From Allomesorhizobium camelthorni (GTDB lineage Bacteria; Pseudomonadota; Alphaproteobacteria; Rhizobiales; Rhizobiaceae): 33,796 nucleotides of DNA. Below, one piece after another: positions 7,133 through 15,141 of this stretch; position 1 is the first letter of the stretch, and the number at the start of each line of letters is the position of its first letter. Below the pieces are notes generated by a model. The model saw only the letters and a list, made by a program, of their open reading frames with translations, had not been told where the DNA came from and did not search any database. The translations under genes were made by a program, and so were the position numbers. The stretch lies in the NCBI RefSeq assembly GCF_011045125.1, contig NZ_JAAKZF010000057.1, forward strand, positions 1 to 33,796. Reading direction: 5' to 3'.

Positions 7133-8419
7133 CTAGTCGACCAGGCCGTAGAGGCGCGCCCGGAACGCCTCCTTGTCCTTCAGATATGTGGTTTTCAGCG
7201 TGTTCACAACATGCCGCCGCCAGGCCTCGCCGAAGCCTTCATAGTCCTTGTAGAAGCCCTGCTTGTTGAACACGTAGCGCGACACGAAATCGGACGGCAC
7301 GAAATCCGAGATCAGCCGGTTGGTCAGCCAGGCGTCGGGATGGTCCGGCTTGGCGCGGATGACCAGGAAACGGTGCTGCGGATCGACTTCGTCGATCCTC
7401 AACTGGCCAAGCTGCGCGATCTCGCGCTTGGCGGCGTTGAGGAAGGGGAAGGTGCCGTCGCGGTTGATCAGCTCGGCGTGGCCATGGATCCAGGTCTGCA
7501 GCCATACACGGTCGAACTTGCCGGGGTCCACGTCCGGCTCGGCATCGCGGATCAGCGCACTGACCGCCATTTCGGCGCGGTGCTCGAGATAGTTCGAGCT
7601 CTCGATCCAGGAAGCCCGCGGCAGCTCGATGCGCCCGGTCGAGGCCAGGAAGCGGAACACGCGGTCGGCGTCGCGGATCGACAAATAGCTCACCTGCCAT
7701 GGCCGTGACCGGCGAAAGCCGGGCGCCGCCGGGTCGCTGATCACCGTCGTCATGTCCTTGTCGATGAAGACGTGGAGACCGCCGAAATGGCTGGTCCAGA
7801 AGGCGTTGTGGCGGAAGATCACCTGGTCCGGCACCAGCGCGTTCTCGCGTATGTCGCCGGTCACCTTGGCGAGTTCCACCATCCGCTCCAGCATCTTGTT
7901 GTCGCGCCAGGCGTCGGGTTCCTGCTTTAGCCGGTCGACCAGCGTTGCAAGCTCCGAGGCCTTGCCGAGCACGTCTTCCGCGGACAAAACCCGGAACTCG
8001 ACCTGATTGATGGAGATCAGGTCCTCGATATCCTCGACCTTGGAAACCGAATCCTCGATCTCGCCGTAGATCACGTCCTTGATGGTCAGCGCGTCGATGG
8101 CGCGCGAGTTCTTCGCAAAGAACTCGTAGACCAGCTGCGAAGTGTTGGAGAACGCCGTGTGAACCACCGGCAGATCGGCCTGCGCCGGAGTCAGGATGAT
8201 GAAGCGGCGGTTGACCTGGTTTGGGTCGAGATAGTGCGGATCGCCCAGCTCCTCGGCGATGTCAGGCGAGAAGCCGGTACGGTCGATGTCGAATTTCTCG
8301 AGCTTGGTCGGCTTCAGCCCGAACGCCTTCAGCGCCTTGTTGTAGCGCTCGATCAAATGCGGCTCCTCGACCGGCAGCAGCCGTCCGTAGATCAGCTCAT
8401 TGGCGCGCAGGAGTTCCAT
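7133..8419 (-). CDS. DUF6638 family protein
   Basis: A soluble protein of 428 residues that I recognise as the DUF6638 type; no function is established. It has no signal peptide and no membrane helix. It begins MELLRANELIYGRLLPVEEPHLIERYNKAL and is evenly mixed alpha/beta with many acidic residues (for example EDSVSKVEDIEDLISI). No catalytic motif stands out. GGGAAGG sits nine bases before the ATG, at the edge of the palindromic repeat that separates it from the ATPase gene upstream. The DUF2333 gene follows after 49 bases, so the two are probably cotranscribed. Its steady company with DUF2333 and an AAA+ ATPase suggests that it is a core part of the same complex. Confidence 0.8.
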   Translation of the reverse strand: MELLRANELIYGRLLPVEEPHLIERYNKALKAFGLKPTKLEKFDIDRTGFSPDIAEELGDPHYLDPNQVNRRFIILTPAQADLPVVHTAFSNTSQLVYEFFAKNSRAIDALTIKDVIYGEIEDSVSKVEDIEDLISINQVEFRVLSAEDVLGKASELATLVDRLKQEPDAWRDNKMLERMVELAKVTGDIRENALVPDQVIFRHNAFWTSHFGGLHVFIDKDMTTVISDPAAPGFRRSRPWQVSYLSIRDADRVFRFLASTGRIELPRASWIESSNYLEHRAEMAVSALIRDAEPDVDPGKFDRVWLQTWIHGHAELINRDGTFPFLNAAKREIAQLGQLRIDEVDPQHRFLVIRAKPDHPDAWLTNRLISDFVPSDFVSRYVFNKQGFYKDYEGFGEAWRRHVVNTLKTTYLKDKEAFRARLYGLVD

Positions 8420-8433
8420 TTAATACAGCCTTC

Positions 8434-8639
8434 CCTTCTCCCCGTTCACGGGGAGAAGGTGCCCGAAGGGCGGATGAGGGGCGGGGCCCTTCCTTCTCCC
8501 CTTGTGGGAGAAGGTGGCCGAGCGAAGCGAGGTCGGATGAGGGGTGTTGGACGGAGCGCAAGCGCTGGAGTTTCTTCCAACACCCCTCATCCGTCTTGGC
8601 GCTTCGCGCCAATCCACCTTCTCCCACAAGGGGAGAAGG
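8434..8639. repeat. Composite palindromic intergenic repeat (copy A)
   Basis: Three nested parts fill the gap between the ATPase and DUF6638 genes. A 12-bp stem lies at 8434-8445/8448-8459 (CCTTCTCCCCGT and its complement). A perfect 26-bp inverted repeat lies at 8492-8517/8614-8639. Inside it is a perfect 18-bp inverted repeat at 8534-8551/8576-8593. The 8492-8639 element is thus a palindrome of about 148 bases that could fold into a long hairpin within the cluster transcript. The first stem matches the stem of the 17.3-kb repeat exactly. Confidence 0.9.
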
Positions 8640-8651
8640 GAGCGCGCCACC

Positions 8652-10562
8652 CTAAGCATTCCACATCCCCTTCTTCTTCAGCTCCTCCATCTCCCGCGCC
8701 GCGCGCTCGCGCAGCCGGGTGTCGCGCAGCATCTTCGACACGGCCGCATCGTCGGAGCGGTCCGAATAGCGGAATTCGCTATCCGCATAGTGGTTGATCT
8801 CCTGCATCACCATGTCCATCGAGAACGGCCCGCGCAGTTCCTCGATCATGGTTTTCTTCTCGTCATAGCCCTTATGAATGAAGGCTTCCGGTTTCTCGAA
8901 CCATTCGTCGGGAAGCTCGATGTCCATGGCGCGCATCTTGATGGCGTCGGTGACGTTTTTTATCGCGCGGCCGGTGAAGCGCGGCTCGGCCTCCTTGATC
9001 CTGTGCAGGTAAGTTCCGACGTCGGCCATGGTCTTCGGCTCGCCATGTTCCTTCATGAAGCGCTCATAGACTTTTGCCAGCCCGTCTTCCTGTGGCTTCG
9101 AATGAGCCTCGTAGGCGTCTTCCACGGCGCGCTGGATCTCCTGCGCGGCGTAGAGGTCATGGTCGCCGAGATCGATCTTGTGGTTTTTGCCGGCGAGCAG
9201 GACAAAAATGTCGATATAGTCCTCGCGCGTCTGCGGCCCATCCACGAGCCAGCGCGCGCCGGCGCGCTGGCGCAGTGCGTCGTCGACATTTTCGGGATAA
9301 TTGGAGAACATGCCGAATGAGCAATTGCCGCGCACTACCGTCGAGGCGCCGCCAAAGCTCTCCATCAGAACGCCGGTGATTTCCTGCTGACCGGCCGAGG
9401 CCCGATCGTCGGAGCGCTTGGCCGCGACCTGGTCGATGTCGTCGATCGTGCCGAAGCCAATGGCGCGCGGGTTCAGCACATTATTGATGAACTGTTTGCA
9501 GCTCTGGCCGGATTTGCCCTGATAGGAGGAAATCTGGTCGACGCCGAAATTCTCGTAGACGAAGGGATAGCCGGCGACCTGGCAGTAGCCGTGCACCAGC
9601 CCGGCGATCATCTGGATCAGCGTCGTCTTGCCGGTGCCGGGCGCACCGTCGCCGATGAAGGTGAAAAGGAAGCCGCCGAGCTCGACGAAGGGGTTCAGCT
9701 CGCGGTCGAAATCGTAGGCCATCAGCATCTTGGCGAGCTTCACCGCCTGATATTTGGCGATGTGGTTGCCGACGAGCTCCTCGGGCTTCTTGAAGGTCAT
9801 CACCAGCGGCTTCGACTTCTTGCCCGGCGCGACATCGAAGCCGTCCACCGTGAAGTCGTCGGCTTCGATGCGGATATGCGCGTCCTCGAACGCGCCGAGT
9901 CCGTCGAAGCGGTTCCTGCGCGTCAAAAGCCCCTCGATGGCGATGCGGGCGAAGGCGCGGGCCCGCGTCATCAGGTCGGTATCGTCCTTCGCGCCGGTTA
10001 TCGCCCGGTCGAGGCCGGCGATCAGCGATTTCAGCGCGTCCTGCGGCGTGTCGAACAGGAAGTCCGGCTCCTTGATGTCGTTCGGCGGTTCGCCGTCGCC
10101 GTCGATCAACTGCGCCAGATAGGAGGCGAAGCTGAACGCCGAAACGTAAGCCGACGCTGACAGGAGCTTTTTGAAATGCGCCGCCTCGTCGCCTTCGAGC
10201 GGGGCGCGTGCGTTCTTCGCCTGCAGGCTTTCGAGGTCGTTGCTGCGGGCAAAGACCTCGCCGATGGCGAGCGCCACCGACAAGCCGCGCCGCGCCCGGT
10301 AGAGCAATGCGTGCTGCCCGATCGTCATCAACTGGTCGTCGGGCCGGATCGCCGCGACGGTCTTCGACAGTTCGATCTCGCGCGTCTTGCGCACCGAGCC
10401 GGTCGAGACGGTCGAGACGAAACGCCGCCCGGTTCCGGCAAGCGTCGTGCTCGACTGCCCGCTCGAATCCTCCAGCACGACGATGCGCGTGATCATCGAT
10501 TGCGCCGTCGCGCGGTGCTTCTCGATCTCCGCTTCGGGGATCGTGGTCAGGCCGGTGTCCAT
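8652..10562 (-). CDS. AAA+ ATPase of the DUF2333/DUF6638 cluster
   Basis: A 636-residue AAA+ ATPase. The N-terminal half (to about residue 260) is a distinct, mostly helical domain. The ATPase core has Walker A GAPGTGKT at 306-313, a Walker B-like GTIDDID at 371-377, a sensor-1 type asparagine near 421 (FGMFSNYPE) and likely arginine fingers in DDALRQRAGARW (about 428-439). The C-terminus is charged and helical, ending EMEELKKKGMWNA. All residues needed for ATP hydrolysis appear present, so this should be the motor of the cluster, probably a hexameric remodelling enzyme with an unknown substrate. Its ATG directly follows the TGA of the Fic-like gene (TGAATG), with GGGAG just upstream, so the two are translationally coupled. 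It has no membrane segment. Confidence 0.88.
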   Translation of the reverse strand: MDTGLTTIPEAEIEKHRATAQSMITRIVVLEDSSGQSSTTLAGTGRRFVSTVSTGSVRKTREIELSKTVAAIRPDDQLMTIGQHALLYRARRGLSVALAIGEVFARSNDLESLQAKNARAPLEGDEAAHFKKLLSASAYVSAFSFASYLAQLIDGDGEPPNDIKEPDFLFDTPQDALKSLIAGLDRAITGAKDDTDLMTRARAFARIAIEGLLTRRNRFDGLGAFEDAHIRIEADDFTVDGFDVAPGKKSKPLVMTFKKPEELVGNHIAKYQAVKLAKMLMAYDFDRELNPFVELGGFLFTFIGDGAPGTGKTTLIQMIAGLVHGYCQVAGYPFVYENFGVDQISSYQGKSGQSCKQFINNVLNPRAIGFGTIDDIDQVAAKRSDDRASAGQQEITGVLMESFGGASTVVRGNCSFGMFSNYPENVDDALRQRAGARWLVDGPQTREDYIDIFVLLAGKNHKIDLGDHDLYAAQEIQRAVEDAYEAHSKPQEDGLAKVYERFMKEHGEPKTMADVGTYLHRIKEAEPRFTGRAIKNVTDAIKMRAMDIELPDEWFEKPEAFIHKGYDEKKTMIEELRGPFSMDMVMQEINHYADSEFRYSDRSDDAAVSKMLRDTRLRERAAREMEELKKKGMWNA

Positions 10563-11342
10563 TCAGGGCTCCCGCTTGGGTTGATGATCAGCAAAGGCCT
10601 GCGCCTGGCCTGCGGCCGAAAGATAAAGATCAAGTGCCTGGTCCAGTCGGCTGAACAGAATCGCGCTCAGGGCAGTGTTGCGATCGTCGCTGTCCGTCGT
10701 ATCTAATGCAGCGAGGTATGCTGGACCATCTTCGGCCCGAACTGCTATCGCCGGGTAGTCGCCACGCAACAGGATATAGTTCATCAATAATCGTGCGGTG
10801 TTTGCATTTGCATTCACAAAGGGTCGAATTACCCCGAGACGATGGTGTGCCTCGAATGCGGTTTCGGGTGTATCGGGTTGTCCCTTCAACCAGGTGCAAA
10901 AATCGATCATGGAAGGTGGCGGACCATCCACATCGGACTTCCAGGTCCCATCTTCAGCCTGCTTGGTATAGGCCGTAGATGCTCCAGCCTTGGTCCGAGC
11001 GAGCAACGTGTAGTTTATGACGCGAACGGCCGTCTCAGTGAGCGGTCGAATTCTCGTACTCTTCCTATCCTCCTCGGCCATGTCAGCGACCAGTTCCAGC
11101 GCTTGTGCATGATCCATGACTTGGAGATGGTGCGCTATCGGCTTACCGCCGATGGCGATGCCCTTTTCCAGCAGCAATGCCGTCTCGCCCGCAGTCAGCG
11201 TGTTGCCGTCTAGCGCGCAGGACGTGTAGGTGATGTCGATCCGATGGCTGTGCTCCAGCGCATCCAGGCTGCCTGGTGCGATTCGGCGCCGCAGCGTCTC
11301 CAACTCCCTTTTCTTGGTCAGGACTTCAGGCTCGGTCGTCAT
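10563..11342 (-). CDS. Fic-fold protein with a degenerate catalytic motif
   Basis: A 259-residue Fic-family protein. Fold landmarks are clear: the segment before the active site reads AFEAHHRLGVIRPF and the following helix NTARLLMNYILLRGDYP is typical. The catalytic HPFxDGNGR motif, however, reads R173-PFV-N177-A178-N179-A180-N181, so the catalytic histidine, the metal-binding acid, both glycines and the arginine are all replaced. The inhibitory-type motif SxxxEGN is present as S41-CAL-D45-G46-N47. The protein should therefore be unable to transfer AMP in the usual way and may act as a binding or regulatory subunit. It sits between the 381-aa gene (27-base gap) and the ATPase (no gap). Its base composition is visibly less GC-rich than its neighbours, which suggests later insertion into the cluster. 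The frame is intact. Confidence 0.82.
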   Translation of the reverse strand: MTTEPEVLTKKRELETLRRRIAPGSLDALEHSHRIDITYTSCALDGNTLTAGETALLLEKGIAIGGKPIAHHLQVMDHAQALELVADMAEEDRKSTRIRPLTETAVRVINYTLLARTKAGASTAYTKQAEDGTWKSDVDGPPPSMIDFCTWLKGQPDTPETAFEAHHRLGVIRPFVNANANTARLLMNYILLRGDYPAIAVRAEDGPAYLAALDTTDSDDRNTALSAILFSRLDQALDLYLSAAGQAQAFADHQPKREP

Positions 11343-11369
11343 GGCTGTCGTCCCGAGCGGGCCGTTGTC

Positions 11370-12515
11370 CTAAACATCGCTGATCACCCGGCCCTTGGAG
11401 AGGATGTGGACCTTATAGCCGAGGAAAATCTTCTGCGCCTCGCCCGCTGCGTAGAGCGCCTGATAGGCCTCGTGCGGCACAAGCGCGTGCTTTTCGTAGC
11501 TCGACACGCCCTGGCGTGCGGCTTCGAGGTCGTCGGTGTTGATGTAGAACTCTTCGGTCGCCGGTTCGCTCGACCACAGGCCCTTGCGGCCCGGCCGCTC
11601 GCCCTTCGAATAGATCTCTTGGATCGTCCAGGTTAGCAGCCAGGCATTCTCCGGCTTGCGCACCTTGGACAGCACGTCGGCCACGGCCGAATTGTGCTCG
11701 GTGATGCCGGCCGAATAGAACGGGCCGAGCACGACCCTGCGCAGTTGCTTCGGGTGGAGCGTCTCGAAATCCTTGTCGAGATTGGAAGCGATCGTCGCCG
11801 GCGACAGCGTATAAGCCGAGTTCTTCTCGGTGAAATCATCGAAGCGGTGGGCGAGCTCGGGATTGAGCAACCCGTCGACGGGCAGGGGGATTTCCACCTT
11901 TTCGCTGAGCTTGCCGTTTTCACCGACCAGCTGCTCAACCATCGCCTCGGACGAATCCTCAATCGTGGCCATGTAGATCAGCGGCAGGTTTGCGGTGCCG
12001 TCGAACGACGCCCAATGTACCAGGTAATACGGCCGGAAGGTTTTCGGGTTGACCGAGACCTTTGCCGTCTGCGCCAGCAAGAACGGCCCGAATACGACGC
12101 CGTCCTTGACGTCTTCCAGGTAAAGCCGCTCGGCCATGGATTTCTGGAGAGCCGCCGGAAAATCCTTGTGGCGCAGGATGAAGTCGGCCATCTCGACGCG
12201 CAGCTCGCCGGCTTCGGGTATGCCGGCCAGGCGCTTCGCGGCCGTACGGCGGTCGTTCTCGAGCTCCAGAATGTTCTGGTAAACCGGAAAGCCGCTTTCG
12301 GCGCGCGAGATCCTGAACTTGTCCATGAAGCCCAGCCGGTTTTCCCAGCAGGCGAAGGATTTTTCGAGCCGCGCAATGTATTCCGCGACCACCTTGGCGA
12401 CGATGCCGTGCCGGTAGAGCGGCGAGCGGTCGTCGCGCATGAATATTTCGAGCCCGGTTAACGCAGCGCGAATGGCCTCGAAATAACGGGCGGCGGGGTC
12501 GGCGGGGGAGGTCAT
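11370..12515 (-). CDS. Conserved hypothetical protein of the AAA+ cluster (381 aa)
   Basis: I do not recognise a named family. The 381-residue protein is soluble, without a signal peptide or membrane helix. The N-terminal third is helical and charged (YRHGIVAKVVAEYIARLEKSFACWENRLGF); the middle and C-terminal parts look alpha/beta, with stretches such as FRPYYLVHWASFDGTANLPLIYMATIEDS and LRRVVLGPFYSAGITEHN. It ends YKVHILSKGRVISDV. Codon use is typical of the rest of the cluster. It follows the coiled-coil gene after a 143-base gap that holds a palindromic repeat, and precedes the Fic-like gene by 27 bases. It is presumably another fixed component of the ATPase system, by position only. Confidence 0.82.
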   Translation of the reverse strand: MTSPADPAARYFEAIRAALTGLEIFMRDDRSPLYRHGIVAKVVAEYIARLEKSFACWENRLGFMDKFRISRAESGFPVYQNILELENDRRTAAKRLAGIPEAGELRVEMADFILRHKDFPAALQKSMAERLYLEDVKDGVVFGPFLLAQTAKVSVNPKTFRPYYLVHWASFDGTANLPLIYMATIEDSSEAMVEQLVGENGKLSEKVEIPLPVDGLLNPELAHRFDDFTEKNSAYTLSPATIASNLDKDFETLHPKQLRRVVLGPFYSAGITEHNSAVADVLSKVRKPENAWLLTWTIQEIYSKGERPGRKGLWSSEPATEEFYINTDDLEAARQGVSSYEKHALVPHEAYQALYAAGEAQKIFLGYKVHILSKGRVISDV

Positions 12516-12567
12516 CGGGCGCCCCGTGACGTACGGGGGGAACAGATAAGCGGCGACGCTGACGCCC

Positions 12568-12595
12568 CCCTCTCCCCGTTCTTACGGGGAGAGGG
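12568..12595. repeat. Palindromic repeat (copy B)
   Basis: A 12-bp stem, CCCTCTCCCCGT at 12568-12579 with its complement at 12584-12595 and a four-base loop, followed by GGTGAGGGGCGGG. It differs from the stems of copies A and D by one base pair. It lies between the coiled-coil gene and the 381-aa gene, where it could form a hairpin in the transcript. Confidence 0.8.
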
Positions 12596-12658
12596 TAAGG
12601 GTGAGGGGCGGGATCGAACGGAGTCGATAAGCGGCGCTGCTGTCACAATCGCTGCGAC

Positions 12659-13747
12659 CTAAGGCTGCACATAATCCGAAGCGTTATGCTTCCTCAGCAC
12701 CTCCTCGAAGCGCCGGGCGAACGCGTCGTCGGCGAGCTTCTTGCGCCGCTGGATGTCTGCTGTCGCCACCATGTTCTTCTCGTGCAGTTCGAGCAGGTCG
12801 CCGATGTGCTTCTGCGCAGCCGCGCCGATGCCGGCCATGGTCTCTTCGGCCGTGTTGTCGACCTGGCTGCCCAGCGTGTTGATCTTGTGGGCGACGTCCT
12901 GCTGCGCCGCGGTCTTCAAACTATCCTCCAGCGCCTTGTAGAGCACGATGCGCTGCTCGGTATCGATGGTCAGCTTGTTGATCAGTGTGTTCTGCGCCGC
13001 GATCTGGTTGTTCAGCGAATCCACGAACGTCTGGAACATCGAGGTGTAGCGCTCCAGCGTCTGGCTTTCGGCCAGTAGCTCCTGCTCCTTCGCCTGCTTC
13101 TCATTGTATTCGGTCGCGAGCTTGGAGCGCTCCCCTTCGAGCTGAGTGCGGTCGGTCTGGCTCGTGGAAGCAGCGATCCTGTTCTCGATGTCGAGCAGCA
13201 TCGGGTTCAACGCCTCGATGCGCTTCTGCACCGAGGTCAGGTTCTCTATGGTCGCCTTGCGGCGCTCGATGACCTGAGCAAGGCTCCCTTCGGAGGTGGC
13301 GTAGCGCTGCTCCAGAACCTGCTTCTGCGCCTTCAATATGCCGACGATGGTGTCGGACTTTGACAGCAATTCCTGCAGGTTGCCGGCCAGCGACATGTTG
13401 CGGACGCGGTCGGTGCGCATGCGCTGCTTCGATTCGTCGGAGAAGATGCCGACGAAGCTTTCCCAGCCGGTAAAGCTCTTCATGTTTTCGAATTCAGCGC
13501 CGAAAACATTGGTGGCGTCTTCCAGCCCGATGATCAGGTCGGCGATGTTGCCTTCCATGATCTTCTGCTGGTTGAGCACATCCTGGATGCGGGCGTTCTC
13601 GATGTCGAAGTCGGCAGCGCCGATCTTCTGGTCGGTTTTGGCGAATTTGTCGAGGACGACCGCCGACTGGTCGATCTTGGAGCGCATCTCCTCGACGACC
13701 TGCTTTGTCTTCTCAATCTCGGCATCGAAATTCTGCAGTGTCGCCAT
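12659..13747 (-). CDS. Coiled-coil protein, first gene of the AAA+ cluster
   Basis: A 362-residue, almost entirely helical protein with long heptad-rich stretches (for example IEKTKQVVEEMRSKIDQSAV near residue 11 and the Q/E/K-rich region from about 130 to 290). It has no signal peptide or membrane helix. Its composition and length recall TelA/KlaA-like coiled-coil proteins, but I see no firm signature and leave it unnamed. The frame is open for a further 146 codons upstream, across the start of choX on the other strand. ATG 13747 is preferred because GGAGGG lies seven bases before it and the upstream part reads as non-coding. It heads the cluster and shares a 280-base divergent region with choX. 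It may scaffold or feed the AAA+ ATPase; this is inference. Confidence 0.82.
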   Translation of the reverse strand: MATLQNFDAEIEKTKQVVEEMRSKIDQSAVVLDKFAKTDQKIGAADFDIENARIQDVLNQQKIMEGNIADLIIGLEDATNVFGAEFENMKSFTGWESFVGIFSDESKQRMRTDRVRNMSLAGNLQELLSKSDTIVGILKAQKQVLEQRYATSEGSLAQVIERRKATIENLTSVQKRIEALNPMLLDIENRIAASTSQTDRTQLEGERSKLATEYNEKQAKEQELLAESQTLERYTSMFQTFVDSLNNQIAAQNTLINKLTIDTEQRIVLYKALEDSLKTAAQQDVAHKINTLGSQVDNTAEETMAGIGAAAQKHIGDLLELHEKNMVATADIQRRKKLADDAFARRFEEVLRKHNASDYVQP

Positions 13748-13868
13748 AGTGGTCCCTCCAGCCTCGGCTTCAGATGGTCGGGCGAATATAGGCAGCACGC
13801 AAGGCGATTGAAAGACAGTAGCAAGCGGCATCGGGATTTGCGCCCGCGCTGCTTGTCCGCCGTCGCGC

Positions 13869-13888
13869 GGCGACAGGCGTTTGTCGCC
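13869..13888. promoter_or_regulatory. Inverted repeat between choX and the AAA+ cluster
   Basis: A perfect 7-bp inverted repeat (GGCGACA, six-base loop, TGTCGCC) in the 280-base region between the divergent coiled-coil gene and choX, about 140 bases upstream of choX. It is a possible operator or transcript hairpin for either gene. I saw no convincing -35/-10 pair in this region; TTGAAA at 13929 is only weakly supported. Confidence 0.3.
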
Positions 13889-14027
13889 TATGGAAAAGTG
13901 GGCGGCGTCGCTTGCGCGGTCATCGCGCTTGAAACCGCGCCAAAATGGTGTTTGGCTGCCGTGACTCGAGCGGTAGAAAGAAAACGCAATTTCCGCTTTG
14001 CCGACAGAACACAATGGGAGAATACAA

Positions 14028-14975
14028 ATGTCGCGTATGAAAACATTCGCCGCAGCGCTCGGCCTGACGGCGATGCTCTGGTCGGGCGCAGCGCTTGCCG
14101 CCGATCCTGGAAGCTGCAAGCCGGTGCGCTTCGCCGATGTCGGCTGGACCGACATCACCGCCACCACCGCGACCGCCTCGGTCATCCTCGAAGCGCTCGG
14201 CTATGAGCCGGACGTGCAGGTGCTGTCGGTGCCGGTCACCTACACCTCGCTCAAGAACAAGGATGTCGACGTCTTCCTCGGCAACTGGATGCCGACCATG
14301 GAAGCCGACATCAAGCCCTACCTCGAAGACAAGACGGTCGAGACGCTGGTCACCAATCTCGAAGGCGCCAAATACACGCTCGCCGTGCCGCAGCACACCT
14401 ATGAGGCCGGCCTCAAGGATTTCGCCGACATCGCCAAGTTCAAGGACAAGCTCGACAACAAGATCTACGGCATCGAGGCCGGCAATGACGGCAACCGCCT
14501 GATCCTCGACATGATCGCCGCCGACAAGTTCGGCCTCAAGGATTTCGAGCTGGTCGAAAGCTCGGAGGCCGGCATGCTGTCGGCGGTGCAGAAGGCCGCC
14601 GGCTCGGGCGAGGACGTCGTCTTCCTCGGCTGGGAGCCGCACCCGATGAACGCCAACATCAAGATGGCTTACCTGTCCGGTGGCGACGAAGTGTTCGGCC
14701 CGAATTTTGGCGGTGCCACCGTCCACACCAATGTGCGGGCCGGCTATACGACCGAATGCCCGAATGTCGGCGCGCTGCTCAAGAATATGGTGTTCTCGCT
14801 TGAGATGGAAAACGAGATCATGGGCGCGATCCTGAACGACGGCGCCGATCCGAAGGACGCAGCCACGGCCTGGCTGAAGGCCAATCCGGACGCGGTCACG
14901 CCCTGGCTGAAGGGCGTCACGACCCTCGACGGCGGCGACGCGACGGCTGCCGTGAAGGCGGCGCTGGGATCGTAA
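14028..14975 (+). CDS. choX: Choline ABC transporter substrate-binding protein
   Basis: This periplasmic protein captures choline for the ChoWV importer. The 315-residue precursor has a signal peptide (MSRMKTFAAALGLTAMLWSGAALA) with cleavage likely after residue 24 or 25. The residues that line the choline site of Sinorhizobium ChoX all appear at a constant offset of three from the published numbers as I recall them: Trp40, Asp42, Trp87, Tyr116, Asn153 and Trp202 (for W43, D45, W90, Y119, N156 and W205). That identifies choline rather than proline betaine as ligand. GGGAG at 14016-14020 is seven bases before ATG 14028, which favours it over ATG 14037. It is followed by a palindromic repeat, then choW and choV. 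Imported choline would feed glycine betaine synthesis and methyl-group catabolism. Confidence 0.96.
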   Translation: MSRMKTFAAALGLTAMLWSGAALAADPGSCKPVRFADVGWTDITATTATASVILEALGYEPDVQVLSVPVTYTSLKNKDVDVFLGNWMPTMEADIKPYLEDKTVETLVTNLEGAKYTLAVPQHTYEAGLKDFADIAKFKDKLDNKIYGIEAGNDGNRLILDMIAADKFGLKDFELVESSEAGMLSAVQKAAGSGEDVVFLGWEPHPMNANIKMAYLSGGDEVFGPNFGGATVHTNVRAGYTTECPNVGALLKNMVFSLEMENEIMGAILNDGADPKDAATAWLKANPDAVTPWLKGVTTLDGGDATAAVKAALGS

Positions 14976-14980
14976 GGGAT

Positions 14981-15129
14981 TTTACCCTCCCCCTTGCGGG
15001 AGGGTCGGCGCGACGGCGTCGCGCAGCGATGCCGGCGTGACGGGGTGGGGGTGGAGACGCAATGCTCGACCTTGAACCACCCCCACCCGGCCGCTGCGCG
15101 GCCACCCTCCCCGCGAGGGGGAGGGTAAA
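14981..15129. repeat. Palindromic intergenic repeat between choX and choW (copy C)
   Basis: An imperfect palindrome of about 150 bases. The outer arms (TTTACCCTCCCCCT... and its near complement ending GGGGGAGGGTAAA) enclose further complementary stretches: CGGGGTGGGGGTGG at about 15040 pairs with CCACCCCCACCCGG at about 15077. It begins six bases after the choX stop and ends 12 bases before choW. A hairpin of this kind could protect the choX message and let the binding protein exceed the permease; this is inference. Confidence 0.85.
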
Positions 15130-15141
15130 GAAGGGGGAATA

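Noticed and set aside
8434-8639. CRISPR-like array
   Set aside because: The repeats are long nested inverted repeats without regular spacers; no cas gene is present.
13748-14027. Riboswitch upstream of choX
   Set aside because: No known aptamer pattern could be recognised; only a 7-bp inverted repeat is present.
13748-14185. N-terminal extension of the coiled-coil protein to ATG 14185
   Set aside because: It would run across the choX start and reads as non-coding; GGAGGG just before ATG 13747 sets the start.
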